A DNA stretch of 31,405 bases from Heterobasidion occidentale (GCA_039111635.1 JBCAQO010000095.1:1-31405), one strand, 5' to 3'. Shown: positions 9,592 through 19,991, numbered from the stretch's first letter. The notes: generated by a model from the sequence alone, not told the origin. Translations and numbers: made by a program.

Positions 9592-11509
9592 TCACGCTCT
9601 CCGCGACAGCTCTTCTTTGACGGCGCGCGCGACCGCCGCGGCGTCTATGTGCACCTCCTGCGGGCCCGAGGGCCGCGATACCGCCGGGAGGGACTCGCTG
9701 GTGTATTTTCTACAGCGAAAAAACACACGCGCATAAGGTCATGAAAGGCGAGGCGAGGCGAGGCGGGGTGAATGAACACGTACTGTTCGCCTTGCCACGC
9801 GATGTACCGGATGCCCATGGAGCGTATGACGAGCTCCCAGTCGCGCGTGAACACGCCCGAGGGGAAGAACTCCATGAGGGTCGTCTGCGGCTGGCGCCTC
9901 ATGAAGACGCTATCCGAGAGGTGCTCTCCGAACGCGCCGATGACGATCTACGCCGGGACGAAGGGAGGACGCTGAGTTTACGAGCCAGCAGGTGTGTGTG
10001 CGGAACAACGACGACGACGCACCGTAGACCGCACGACCGCCTTCATTCTCTGCGCCCACGTCGACGCCTCGTCGATCACGTTGACCTCGTATCCGCTCTT
10101 CTGCAGGCCCTTCAGCTGCTCCAACAAGGCCTTGTGATCCTCCGCCCTCAACCGCGCGCCGGAGCCCGCGTACCCCTGTCTGACCAGATACGTCACCTCC
10201 TTCTTCCCATCGCCCTTCCCCTCTCCCTCGCCGAAGTACCTCGCCAGATTGCGCTGCACGCCGTCGAACCAGTCCCGAGGCGCGCTCAACGTGGTGAAGG
10301 GGCCCGACCACAAGTCTGCGCTGCTTCCGTACCTCGCGGCGGCGCCCCGGTCGGCGATGACGACGCGGTCCAGGAGCATAGGAATGTCGAGGCCCTTGAA
10401 GTCTGCAAAGTCCTCGGAGAAGAGCGCGCCGGACAGGGTCGGGTAGGCTGCTTTGAGTGTATAGGGGTGGATGCCCGTGTTAGAGCGTTTGCGAATTACA
10501 GCGTCGTCATCAGGGTCCGGAGCTGGATCGGAGAAGGTGGAGATTGTGGGGAAAAAGAGGCGGTGAGGCGGTGTTGAGTTGTGCGAGGGGACGGCGCTGT
10601 AGAGTCGGTGCAACGAAAGGAGTGTATATGCATCGCTCGAAGAAGAGGCATCGTATGACATGTATGTCACCCCATGAATTCTGCAGACGCGTGAAGTCGG
10701 GGGTCAATCGAGGTTCAATCGAGGTTCGAAGAGAACGCATACCTTCCGCCGTAAGGCCCTAATCTCGAAGCCGCGTCTCTGTGCGATAAGACCTGCCAGT
10801 CGACTTCTTGTGGCGGTTGGTTCCGGTCAGTCAAAGATGAGCCAATGGCGTCGGTGTCAGGCATCGCCGAAGGGTCATCCGTCACGATAATCATCGTCCC
10901 GTTGAACATGAAGACGCGATCCAGCACCGTGAAGCCTGCAGAGAACTGTTGGTCGCGCCGAATAAACAGTACTGACGACCTAGACTGACCTGGCACGTGC
11001 GATACCAATGACGACCTCGGCGTGTCCTCCCCCCATCTCACAAACCCATCATTCACATTGATCGTCCCAAGCCCCTCTCCCTGGCTGTACACACCCTCGC
11101 GAACGCCCTGCAACCACATTGCATTCTTACCTGGCACGCCCTCCCCCCGCACATACACGTCCTCGTCCTTCCCCTTCGCGCTCCCAGTCGACGCAATAAT
11201 CCGGCCTTCTTCCGAGGCCTTCACGCCCGCGACCTTCCCCTCCTCCCAATCCCACTCGCCGAAAATCTCGTTCTCCAGCGCATCTCTGTACCCTTCCGGT
11301 CGCCTTCCGTCCGGGCCGATGGGCGGCACCTCGGAGCCGCCGATGTGGAGCCCGAATAGCGAAGCTGGAGAGGCTGAAGAGCGGGAGCGAGAAGAGAGGA
11401 GGTGGAGGGAGGCGTCGAAGTTGTAGGCGAGGACGAAGACGCAGAGGCAGAAGAGGAGCAGGGTGAGCTCGCGGCGCGTCGGTGGGGACGTCCAGTGTGT
11501 CCCGCTCAT
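9592..11509 (-). CDS. GT61-type glycosyltransferase, type II membrane protein
   Basis: Five exons: 11509-10990, 10935-10743, 10680-10023, 9947-9784 and 9709-9592; introns of 54, 62, 75 and 74 nt; all phases agree; 550 residues. A single membrane segment (LTLLLFCLCVFVLAYNF, about 15-31) follows a short cytosolic tail, as in Golgi type II enzymes. The catalytic part matches the GT61 (DUF563) pattern: HVPGFTVLDRVFMFNGTMII near residue 170, then IVIGAFGEHLSDSVFM, and PQTTLMEFFPSGVFTRDWE with GIRYIAW near the end, closing with a VHIDAAAVA helix. GT61 enzymes include xylosyl- and GlcNAc-transferases; donor and acceptor cannot be read from sequence. Intron 1 is 54 nt and stop-free in frame, so its retention would add 18 residues. 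It is treated as an intron because its removal joins HVPG to FTVLD, as I recall in relatives. Confidence 0.8.
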
Positions 11510-12043
11510 GACAGCGAGGTGTCCGCGGGCGAGAGGCTGCTGCGCTGTTGCGGGTTGAGGAAACCGGATTGCCTCCCAACGTGATCAGACGGTTGCGCCG
11601 CTCGTAGAGAAGACGGTCGTTAAATGAGGTAAGAAATTGGGGGTCCGGAAGGCTACTTGGTCGCGAGGACTACAGAACGTCACGTTCCCAACGACGAAAG
11701 CCTGAGCACTGAAGTGTAGGATGTGCTGGACGAGGCAGAGGATAGTTTATCTGTGAGAGATGCGGAGGATGGGAGGTGTTCGTGACGTTCGTGTCGGTTT
11801 CGGAGTCGGTCCCCCTTTTGACCTTGTCAAGGACAGCATGCAGGCAGTATATTTTAGCCTACTGCTGACATAATATCGCAAATACGATTTTTTGAATCTA
11901 CGTCATCGCATCCCCCGCGTCGAAATCCATTCATCGTCGGTTGACTAGCTATCCGCTCAGATTGTTGTCGGTGAAGAACAATAATATACAGTTGGTGCGA
12001 CGCAGTTCAAAAGTTGGTCGTACAAGTTACATTCTGGGTCATC
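11510..12043. other. Upstream region of the glycosyltransferase gene
   Basis: About 530 nt between two minus-strand genes, so it should hold the glycosyltransferase promoter and the 3' UTR of the 166-aa gene. No further exon was recognised and no clear TATA element was found. Confidence 0.4.
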
Positions 12044-12961
12044 TTAGGTGCGCATGATCGAATTCATATCATCTTTGCTCCTATCCTTCATCGCGGGAGA
12101 CGTAGGCGCATTCTGGAGTTGGCAAACCTGTCAGATTCAAGCATTGCATGGAATGGACGGACACACTTCGAAGGGGTTGCCGGCTTTCTGTTTGGACAAA
12201 CGCTGAGCCGATTTGACGGCTTCAGGGTCTATGTTGCGGACGGCATCGGAGGCAGTTGGGGCTGTCTATACAGCAGAATTTGACGTGAAGAATGCGAATG
12301 GTCCCTGGAGCGCTACATACCTCCATGAGAGCTGTGGGCCGCGCTTGGGCAGGCATCACATCTCGAGGCAGATTGCGCACAGCAGCAGATGCGGTTGGTG
12401 CGGCCTGCAAGAACAAATAATGAGCGAATGGACTACCCGGAGGAATATCCTTCGAACGCCTACCATTGTCGGATGGGGGACAGCTTCAGTGTCCTCAAAG
12501 TATTCTGATAGTCGCAAAGAGTCAGATCACGTCGCGCCTGCATGCAGCGAGCTATCGACGAAGAGATGATACGAACGTGCGCGTTGTTGGCTATCTGGAA
12601 CTCCTCCCGCGTTGCCGCCTCGGATAGAGGACGCACCCATAGGCTCACAGTCCTGCATAGCGGGTGACTGTGTGCCAGAAATTCCGGTTGGGGACATTAT
12701 GAAGTTTGGGAATATACGAAGAGCTGCGTCGTGGATGTGATGATGTAGGAACAGGGGCTCTGAGAGCCGTCTTTAAATCGCAAGGTGCTGTGGGGCATCC
12801 CCACAGCGTCGACGTCATGGCCTGTCATGGTCCTGGTCAGTTGGCGACGAGGGTGGATAGGGGGTATTTGTGCGTTGTTTGTCATGTATCGGCAGGCGCG
12901 TACAGAGGTCCAACTTGTCCAAGTCTGCAGCAGGCATCGACTGCTCGCTCGTGCTCTTCAT
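12044..12961 (-). CDS. Small seven-exon gene, 166-aa protein of unknown function
   Basis: Reconstructed from splice signals, because no single ORF reveals it. Exons: 12961-12904, 12787-12718, 12652-12573, 12504-12464, 12404-12321, 12265-12167 and 12112-12044; introns of 116, 65, 68, 59, 55 and 54 nt. All six introns have GT-AG ends and YAG acceptors (donors include GTACGC, GTATAT, GTATCA and GTATGT), and all phases close on a TAA. The protein begins MKSTSEQSMPAADLDKLDL. No domain, signal peptide or membrane segment is evident. Exons 5 and 6 are related to each other: AAPTASAAVRNLPRD against TAPTASDAVRNIDPE, each starting at a phase-0 boundary. Exon 7 opens with NAPTSPAMKD, possibly a third copy. 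The product is hydrophilic and rich in Ala, Pro, Ser and charged residues. I do not recognise the family. Confidence 0.6.
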
Positions 12962-13242
12962 GTTGCGCTGTACTTGCCGTTGAACTTCGCATCAGGCAAT
13001 GGGTGTGCACGAATGCTCCAGTAGCGCGGTGACTGCACTCGGCAAGCGTTCATTCAGGATATTCCGAGTTCACTGTATTCGATGGCAGTGACTATCGACG
13101 ATCCATTTCACGGAACGCCTGTCGTTCCGAATCAGAACACGTTTTTTTTGCAGGTTTACAAATGCAGAACCGTGGTACAGACGCAGAGGAAACAGAAGAG
13201 AGAAACATGAGAGAAGAGAAAAAGAAGAACACGACGCAAGCC

Positions 13243-13327
13243 AAATGTCTGTCCGCATCCAGAGTCCGTATCCGAAATGTCTGTCCACATCCGAAGCCTG
13301 TCCGTATCCAATGTCTGTCCGTATCCG
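13243..13327 (+). repeat. Degenerate tandem repeat, ATGTCTGTCCGTATCC type
   Basis: About five imperfect copies of a 14-18 bp unit lie in a row, several beginning ATGTCTGTCC and ending ATCC. Copies differ by small substitutions and deletions. The array is probably non-coding. Confidence 0.75.
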
Positions 13328-14034
13328 TGCGCACATCCTCGTCCAACTGCCATGCATCGTTTCCGGCCTGTCACCAGCGCCCATCGCAGCCTCGCCCCCG
13401 ACGCGACCTCGAGCCCCGGCATATTCGAAAGAAAGAACGCAGACTCGATGCTCGCGAAACACCCAGCCTGGCCCTCCCCTCCTAGCATGCAGAACCCACG
13501 ACAACGTCCACTCTGTGTGCGCGTCACGGTCAGCGCTCCGGTTTCGGTGACGAGGAAGATGCAGCTGACCAATGTTTGAATACGATCCACCATCGGGCGA
13601 GCACTCCACCGTCGTCTGTGGATTCGTGCACCCGCCCTCGCGCGGCCCACTGCCCACGCCCACGACACCGCCGAAACTACCCAGCTCAGGTCTCCTAACG
13701 TCCTCCCCGACGCCCGACGCCGCCATACTCGACTCCACCTCACTCGACTCCACCCCACTTGACCCCATCCAACCCCCAGAGACACGCGACCAGCGCACAT
13801 CCTCGCCACCTCGAACCATGCCGCAGAAGAGAAGAGACCGATAGCTGAATCTCGAGGAGAGAACCGCGCAGTGTCTGCGCGAACGACAAGTGAAAGTGTA
13901 CTCAGCTTGTTTTTGCCTTTTTCTTTGCGACGCCCACGGGCCCCGTCCGGCGCAGAAAACGACATGCGGTGCGGTCCAGACACAGCACAGCGCTCCTGAA
14001 TCGGGAGAGAGGTCCGTTCGTCTTCTTGTTGTGC

Positions 14035-14140
14035 GTCGTCGTGCGTGCGTGCGTGGTCGTCGTCGTTATCGTGCGTGCGGTTCGTCGAGCGTGTCGTCGT
14101 CGCCGTGCGTGCGTGCGGTTTGTTGTCGTTGTCGTCGCGA
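14035..14140 (+). repeat. GT/CGT-rich simple-sequence tract
   Basis: Interspersed CGTGCGTGCGTG and GTCGTCGTCGTT runs on the + strand, interrupted by non-repeat bases. The tract produces artefactual Val/Arg- or Thr-rich ORFs. It lies just beyond the stop codon of the minus-strand gene, within its probable 3' UTR. Confidence 0.7.
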
Positions 14141-14179
14141 TGCTAATAGAAAAACAAAAACGTCTGTGAAGAAGAGCAC

Positions 14180-16286
14180 TCACCGAGACACGCCGAAGCC
14201 GTGTCTCCCGCCACCCCATCCCCCAACAACAGGTCCCTCCCGGCCGAAGGTACTGCCACCGAAAGACGTGATTTTGAAGAGACTTGGCTTCGCCTTGATA
14301 CCGAACTGATTCTAGATCTGGAAAAAAAAGTTAACACCACCAACCACCATCCACAGCTCCTCCTCCCCTCGACCACCGCTCTCCTCCGACACGGCCTTCA
14401 CAATCTCCTGAGCCTCTTCACCAGACGTGCTCCAATGGACGAGTCCTCTTCCTCGTCGGCATCTCTACGCCTCTTTGCGGAGACACGAGGGCTTGGGATG
14501 GCTTCCTGAGACGTGGGTACTGTGGGACCTTGTGGAATCGCAACAGGGACTTCCGACGTTGACGATAGCTTGGCTTTCTTCGCTGGCGGCGCTTGCCCTG
14601 ACAGCTTGCGCTTCGTCGAGGAGGCTTCCTGGACATCGTCGTCCATCCAACGCCTCTTCAGCTGGTTGCGCTTTGGGCGCGAGGCAGTCGGTTCAGAGTC
14701 TGCGACAGAAGTAGGCTTTGGGGCGGTCAGCGCAAGCTCGGCATCGTCGATGGCAATCGTGCGTACCTTGAGAATCGTGGGCGGCGTGGTCTGCGCCCTC
14801 GACTCGGCAGCGGAGATGGTCCTGGTTTTAGTTCTGGCCAATCCCGCCGGTTTCGCCTTATTGAAAATCTGTCTCGCCTTTGCTGCTCCTCTAGACGCTT
14901 TGCTTGTCTTGGACTCAGTCGCCTTGGGCTTGTTCTTGGATCCAGAGATGACGCGCAGTTTTGCCTGGATCTCCTTGGACATCGATCGCGTTACCCTCTG
15001 CATGACCTGTGGGATCGTGGGCGACCTGCGCGCTTGGGTCGAGGGCTCGGGCGACGAAAGCTGGGGCTCGGGCGTGTCTACAATGACCCAATCCTCTTCG
15101 TCTTCGGTGGTTATGGTACCTTCCACGGTGTCCTCTGCGGCGTCCTCCTCAGCGATGTTGTCGAGGGTCTGCTTGAAGTTGCGAGCGGGGAAGAGCCGAC
15201 TCTCCGGCGCTGGGCTCACGGGCTGGTGAGACTGGGGAGGAGGGGGGGGCGGAGGGGAGGGGCACAAGGAGAGAGGCGCCGCTGGTTCCGGTCCTGGTAT
15301 ATCGTCAGCTTGCTCGTTGATGGACTGCTGAGGATCCTGCTGAGGTGCTTCGGTGGGTGCCTCGTCGAGGGCATCTTCAGGCGCGTCGGTGGATGCCTCG
15401 GGAAGTTCCTCGGACGACTGCATGGGCGAGGATTCGAGCATCTGTACCACGGCGGCTTCCTCCTCGGCGTCTCTCTTGGCGTTCTCGTCTTGCGTTTTCT
15501 GCTCTGCCTCTTTCCTAGCATCCTCTTCTCTGCGAGCCTTCTCTTCAGCTTTCTTCGCTCTCTCGATGGCCATCGCGGCCTTGTAAGAACCAACCGGCCA
15601 TGCCTGGACCTCAGAAGGGGCCTGAATGGGTGCGAAGATGTTGCCGTTTCTTGCGAAGATATTACCGCTGGCGCGTTCTGCAGGCAGGGCCGAGACCTTG
15701 GACGGCTTCATTCTGGTGGGTCGGCGGGACATAAAGTTGATCGTGTCCTCCTCCTCCTCGGACGAGTCGGAGTCGTAATCGGGGGCCCCGAACTTTGGAG
15801 GGCTGGGCATGGTCATGATGCGTGCGGCCCTGAGCGCGCCGATCTCGAGCTCTGACAGCCCGGGGTGGTCCTCGAAGCGGATGAGGCGCTTCTTGCTGCG
15901 GGCCTTGGGGGTGCGCGGGGGCTGCGCGCGCGGTTTATCGAGCGCGAAGCGCACAGACTTGGTGCGTTTTTTGGTGTTGGGGACGGGCTGGTCCATGGCC
16001 TCGATGCTGAGCATGCTTTGCTCGAGGTTGGGGTGGGAGGGGATGACGGAGCTGCGGGCTTCGAGCATCCGGACTGTGGAGAGGGGTCAGCGTGGGGAGC
16101 GAGCGGGGATGTGGGGACGGGAGACTCACGCGTCAGGACGTCGACGACGGGCGGGGGTCTGGTGGTGCCGTTGTCGATGCCTTTGGATGTGGGTCCGTCG
16201 TTCTCGTCGTTGACTTCGGATTTGTTCCCTGATGCGGGGCCAGCCGCGCTAGATTTGGATCCAGAGCGTTTCATCGGGGAGGTCAT
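14180..16286 (-). CDS. Large disordered, charged protein, probably nuclear; function unknown
   Basis: Three exons: 16286-16130, 16073-14422 and 14311-14180; introns of 56 and 110 nt; 646 residues. The start is the ATG of MTSPMKRSGSK. The protein is low-complexity throughout. It has several basic clusters that could be nuclear signals (KKRTKSVRF, RSKKRLIRFEDHPG, KRNQLKRRW, AKRRRDADEEE), acidic stretches, a predicted coiled coil near residues 210-265 (AIERAKKAEEKARREEDARK) and a Pro-rich run. A conserved-looking motif, LSELEIGALRAARI then MPSPPKFGAPDYDSD, follows the first basic cluster. The last exon (FGIKAKPSLFKITSFGGSTF and a Gly-rich tail ending in GVSR) follows an acceptor with a strong pyrimidine tract. 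If the second intron is retained, the protein ends earlier, at 14398, after KRLRRL. I do not recognise the family. Confidence 0.7.
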
Positions 16287-16299
16287 GATGGTAGAGGAT

Positions 16300-16500
16300 G
16301 GGGTGATGGGGGTAATGGTGGAAGATGGTAGACGACGATGGAAGAAGATGGTAACAGAAGGTGATAGACGGTGATGGAGGATGGTAGACGGTGATGGAGG
16401 ATGGTAGACGGTGATGGAGGATGGTAGACGGTGATGGAGGATGGTAGACGGTGATGGAGGATGGTAGACGGTATAGACGATGGTAACAGAATATGGTAGA
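16300..16500 (+). repeat. 20-bp minisatellite upstream of the disordered-protein gene
   Basis: Positions 16371-16470 are five perfect copies of the 20-mer GTGATGGAGGATGGTAGACG. Degenerate copies extend on both sides. A 20-bp unit does not keep a reading frame, so the array is non-coding. It starts 14 nt (degenerate part) to 85 nt (perfect part) from the ATG of the minus-strand gene, in its likely 5' UTR or core promoter. Confidence 0.95.
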
Positions 16501-16970
16501 AAGGTTCGTGTGGGGTATGGATGGGTAGGAAAGTGGTAAGAAAGTCAAGGGATGGAAGTGGTCGAAAGAAACGTTCACTTGCAGAGAGAGAGCGGATGGG
16601 GGCAGGACTTTAGGTGCGTATATCAATTACGCCTAGCTTATGCCATCCTGATTGCTTTAGGATGGTCGAAGGTCGAAGGTCGTCTGAATTTGGGGAATGT
16701 CCCAGCGTCCGCCTGAGGTCATATTCGAGCCGACAAGGCATCTATCTAGTTTCTTTTCGTTTCTTTTCGACTATACAATTGATCTCACATCTTCTCGCCG
16801 CAGGTAGGATACCAACCTTGCCGCATGGCACCCGTGTCTTCTATCGTCCTGTAGTTCCCTCTCGACGATGTTCATGGGGACGTCTGCGCGGATGGCCCAC
16901 GCTGACACGCCGTACGGTAGCCTCGCTTTCGTAGCAAGGGACTGAATGGTGGGCGCATTTATGACTCGCC
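16501..16970. other. Spacer without a gene
   Basis: Holds the distal promoter of the disordered-protein gene. A minus-strand ORF (17154-16771) crosses part of it and of the neighbouring 21-bp array but has no recognisable domain. Confidence 0.35.
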
Positions 16971-17160
16971 TACTCGTCTTTCCAACCCGACTAATTACCT
17001 TTAGAATTAGACTAATCGTCTTTCCAACCCGACCACTCTGATTCCCAACCCGACCGCTCGTCTTTCCAACCTGGCTGCTCGTCTTTCCAACGCGACTAAC
17101 TCGTCTTTCCAATGCGACGACTCTTATTGCCAACTCGACTGAGCATCTTTTCAACCGAAC
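16971..17160 (+). repeat. 21-bp degenerate minisatellite
   Basis: Eight recognisable units share a TCGTCTTTCCAACCCGAC core. The core recurs at 16981, 17023, 17044, 17065, 17086, 17108, 17129 and 17150, spaced by 21 bp, by 42 bp once (a diverged unit between) and by 22 bp once. On the minus strand the period gives a heptapeptide pattern (RVGKTSG), but the 22-bp step breaks the frame, so coding is unlikely. Confidence 0.88.
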
Positions 17161-17417
17161 TGGAGTCGTTCGTACACATCCTGATCTGGCGCGCCTGCGG
17201 CTTTCCTAATATTTACAGAGAGAAAGCGGTAATACTATATCATCCCGGCCCAAAATGGTACAGAGACCTGCAGGCGGCCATTACGCCACCGTTCAAGCCT
17301 GATACACGGATTCGGCCCCTCGCGAAAAAGGTCTTAAACGCGGGACGGGATGCCTACCGAGATCTAGAGGACGGGTCGGAATGTGACTCCGAAGCACTAG
17401 ACAGTCGTATGACTTGA
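17151..17417 (+). pseudogene. Possible protein-kinase-like (FunK1-type) C-terminal remnant
   Basis: The open frame continues out of the minisatellite and reads TELESFVHILIWRACGF, then about 70 charged residues to a TGA. The first segment resembles the DLESFVHVL helix of fungal FunK1 protein kinases. Nothing upstream resembles a kinase catalytic loop; that side is minisatellite. The match is short and from memory, so this could equally be a chance ORF. Confidence 0.25.
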
Positions 17418-18060
17418 GGTAAGTTCGTAGTCTCCGTTGCTGATCTTACGCAGAGATAGTCGTTCTACGTGTAAGTTCGTGCAGACGGTACGCATGGACT
17501 TTGACCGTGCGCCACACAATTCGGACTTGGATTTGCTTGATTGTGGCTCGTATTTCTCCTTGCCACATTCCCTTATGGTTCTACTTCCCTGTGCTGTTTA
17601 TTGGTTGTGTTATGTAATGTATGTTCGATTTCACAAGCACGGCTGCTGCAGAAAAAGGTCGTTTTGTAGTACGGCGAGCAGGAGTCGCAGGACTCAAAAG
17701 CAGGTTCGAGCTGCTGCGAATGGCTGCTACCGATGCCTAGGCGCAACGATCACGTGAGACGACATCTTCGAGGCCGTCAGCGACAGCGGCAAGCACTTCT
17801 GGGCCCCTTGGACCATTAAACTCCACCGAGCTCTCTGAAGACGACACGGTGAGCATCATTGTGTCTCTCGACTTCTTGAACATCGACTGTAGAGGTGACA
17901 ATCTACTCACTTGGTCGAAACCCCTCTATTCGTCTTAGGCTAGAGGGAGCTTCGAAGGATTGCCTACTCACCTGCAGACTCACGACTCATTTATATTCAT
18001 CCCTCCCTCATCACAGTGAAAGTACTCTTCTGACGGTCATTATACATAGACCTACTCACT
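17418..18060. other. Region upstream of the Rmd1/Sif2 gene
   Basis: No gene recognised. Should contain the Rmd1 promoter. GTAAGT sequences at 17419 and 17471 look like donors but lead to no exon chain. Confidence 0.35.
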
Positions 18061-19991
18061 ATGTCAAGAACTCGTCCTCCTCGACCGTCGCGTATCCCTT
18101 CAGACCGACCGGTGCTCATCCCTCGTCGGCCTTCCCTCTCCCTACCCCCAATCGCGGGCTCATCCTCCAGCAAACCGCCCGCCAACACGAACCCACACCG
18201 CGCGTCCAAACTGACGCAGAAGCTCGTGTTTCTTCCGTCCGACCCGCAGACGAAGCCGCTCCTCTCCGAGATCGACGAGGATGCGCACGGGTACGAGACC
18301 GACGCGGGGGTGCGCATGCGCGAGCACAAGTCCGAGGGTGAGCGGATGACCAAGGCGGAGCGGCGCCGTGCGGGGTACAGGCGGATCACTGCGTACTGTG
18401 TCGCGGAGGGTCTGAAGATGAAGTTTTTGGCGAGCTTTTTGAAGCGGGAGCATAATGTCATGCCGAGGGTGTTCGACGAGGCGCTCTATGTCGTACGTTC
18501 GATGTGCCTTTTCGCTGAAAGTTGACGGCATGCTGATTGCTGATTGCTGACTGCTGCTGTGTGGAGCCTGTAGATGTACCATCTCCCACTCCTCCCTGGC
18601 TATGGTCCGACAGTCAATATCCGTTCCTCCGTACCCGCACAAGACCGTCATCTCTCTCGTATGTCTGAAGCCGAGGAGAATGGCTACCAAGGGACTTACT
18701 TCGGCACCTCGGCCTCTGAAACACCCTTTTCCCTCCACCCACGACGGGTACATTCCCTCATCATCACCCCTCGAAAATCTTAACACTTCCCGCGCTCATC
18801 CGGAGACCGAGACGGAAGCTGAGACAACAGAGATCGACGAGCCTTCTATCGACGAAGGACACTCTGCGAGAGAGGGGAGGGCAGACAAAGCGCGCGCGTT
18901 GGAGCGGGAGCGTGTGGATAGCGAGAACGTAGCGGAAGTTGTGTTCTTCGCGTATGGCGTGATCGTGTTCTTTGGGCTCGATGAGGAGCAGGAGCGCAGT
19001 ATTCTGGAAGACGTAGAGGGAGCGGGAGCAATACGGCGGAAGCTCCCTGAGGCGGATTGGGAGGTCGAGGAATGTCATTATGCTGTGCGTTCAACTCATT
19101 TCTCTCCTCTGGCACGCTGCATGGCTGAAGGAAACTCCCGCAGTACGACCCTACAATCGCGTATCCACGAATCTATAACGACTTTTTCAGTGCGTACGAA
19201 CTGCTTTTTCGCGTGCGCTCACTGAACTGAATCGCCACTATATGTTCCCGGCGCATTTTCAGCATTCAAATCGCCCTCGCACCTCCTCACGCTCTCCATA
19301 TCGCACGCCCTCGCCCAATCGACACTCCTCGCGCACTACGAGTCCCTCGCGCACGCGATCTTCGCCGACCCGCGCACGACCTCGATCCCACGCCAGCTCG
19401 CGTCGACGGGCGCGCTGAACCTCTCCCGCACCCAGGCGATGCGGCTCACGGGGCGCCTCTTCCGCCTCCGCCGCGACGTCGTGCTCGGCGGGAACGTGCT
19501 CGACGTGCCTGAGCTGTTCTGGAGCGAGGCGAGCATGCGCGGGCTGTACGACGCCGTGCGGAGCTATCTCGAGATCGGGGAGAGGGTCGGGAGCTTGAAC
19601 GACAGGCTGGTAGGGGCGAACGATCTGGTGAGTTTGGGCCGTCCTCATCTCGCAAGTTTCTTTTGGCGCTGAAGCATCCTGTCTATGAAGCTTGATGCGA
19701 TACACGACCACCTGAACAATAATGCCATGGAGCGAATAACGTGGATCATCATTTGGTATTTTTTTCCATCTCACATTCTCGCGCTTGCTGGTACTGAAAT
19801 TGTGCTCCAGGCTTATTGTCGTCGCGATCATGGTCGAGCTTGGTGAAGTTATCGCTCGCCTCATTGTGCACGCGACAACAGTGGGCTCTTCGTCGTTGGC
19901 GTCGGTATCGCCGTCGCCATCAATTGGCATGCTCTCGATTTCACCCGAAGAGGCGCTTCGGAGTGTGGAGAGCATGATTGGGGATTTGTAG
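18061..19991 (+). CDS. RMD1: Rmd1/Sif2 family protein (DUF155, YagE/RMND1)
   Basis: Exons: 18061-18492, 18574-18747, 18806-19084, 19144-19189, 19263-19627, 19691-19755 and 19811-19991, about 513 residues. The family is clear from ITAYCVAEGLKMKFLASFLK with HNVMPRVFDEALYV in exon 1, GYGPTVNIRSS and SEAEENGYQGTYF in exon 2, EVVFFAYGVIVFFGLDEEQE in exon 3, and the C-terminal DUF155 block with HDHLNNNAMERITWIIIW. The latter leads into the one membrane helix (LIVVAIMVELGEVIARLIV). Rmd1 relatives are membrane proteins; yeast RMD1 is linked to meiotic nuclear division, fission yeast sif2 to Sad1, and animal RMND1 to mitochondrial translation. Which branch this is cannot be decided here. One junction is uncertain: the frame changes between 18710 and 18835, solved either by an intron from GTACAT at 18748 with a weak GAG acceptor (18805, or 18811/18823) or by a one-base indel. 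The other junctions are clean. Confidence 0.85.

Larger units (their letters stand above)
12962..14179. other. Intergenic region, 1.2 kb
   Basis: Contains a degenerate repeat at 13243-13327, a GT/CGT-rich tract near 14035-14140, and open frames on both strands. The best + frame (13572-13844, Pro/Ser/Thr-rich) and its minus-strand counterpart cannot be told apart by eye, and neither joins to a convincing exon chain. The right end must hold the 3' UTR of the minus-strand disordered-protein gene. Confidence 0.35.

Noticed and set aside
12014..12569. + strand ORFs of 89 and 118 aa
   Set aside because: They are shadows of the spliced minus-strand gene, whose splice sites and duplicated exon give a consistent frame.
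13070..13983. Overlapping minus-strand ORFs of 249 and 275 aa and + ORFs of about 90-107 aa
   Set aside because: Both strands stay open through a biased, partly repetitive region. None shows a domain or a consistent exon chain.
16249..16626. Minus-strand ORF through the 20-bp minisatellite
   Set aside because: A 20-bp unit rotates the frame, so the protein has no true repeat. It overlaps the start of the supported gene in another frame.
16771..17154. 127-aa minus-strand ORF with VGKTS heptads
   Set aside because: The heptads only reflect the 21-bp DNA period, and one 22-bp step shifts the frame. The rest has no recognisable domain.
13243..17160. CRISPR-like arrays
   Set aside because: The repeat arrays are head-to-tail minisatellites without unique spacers, in a eukaryotic genome.
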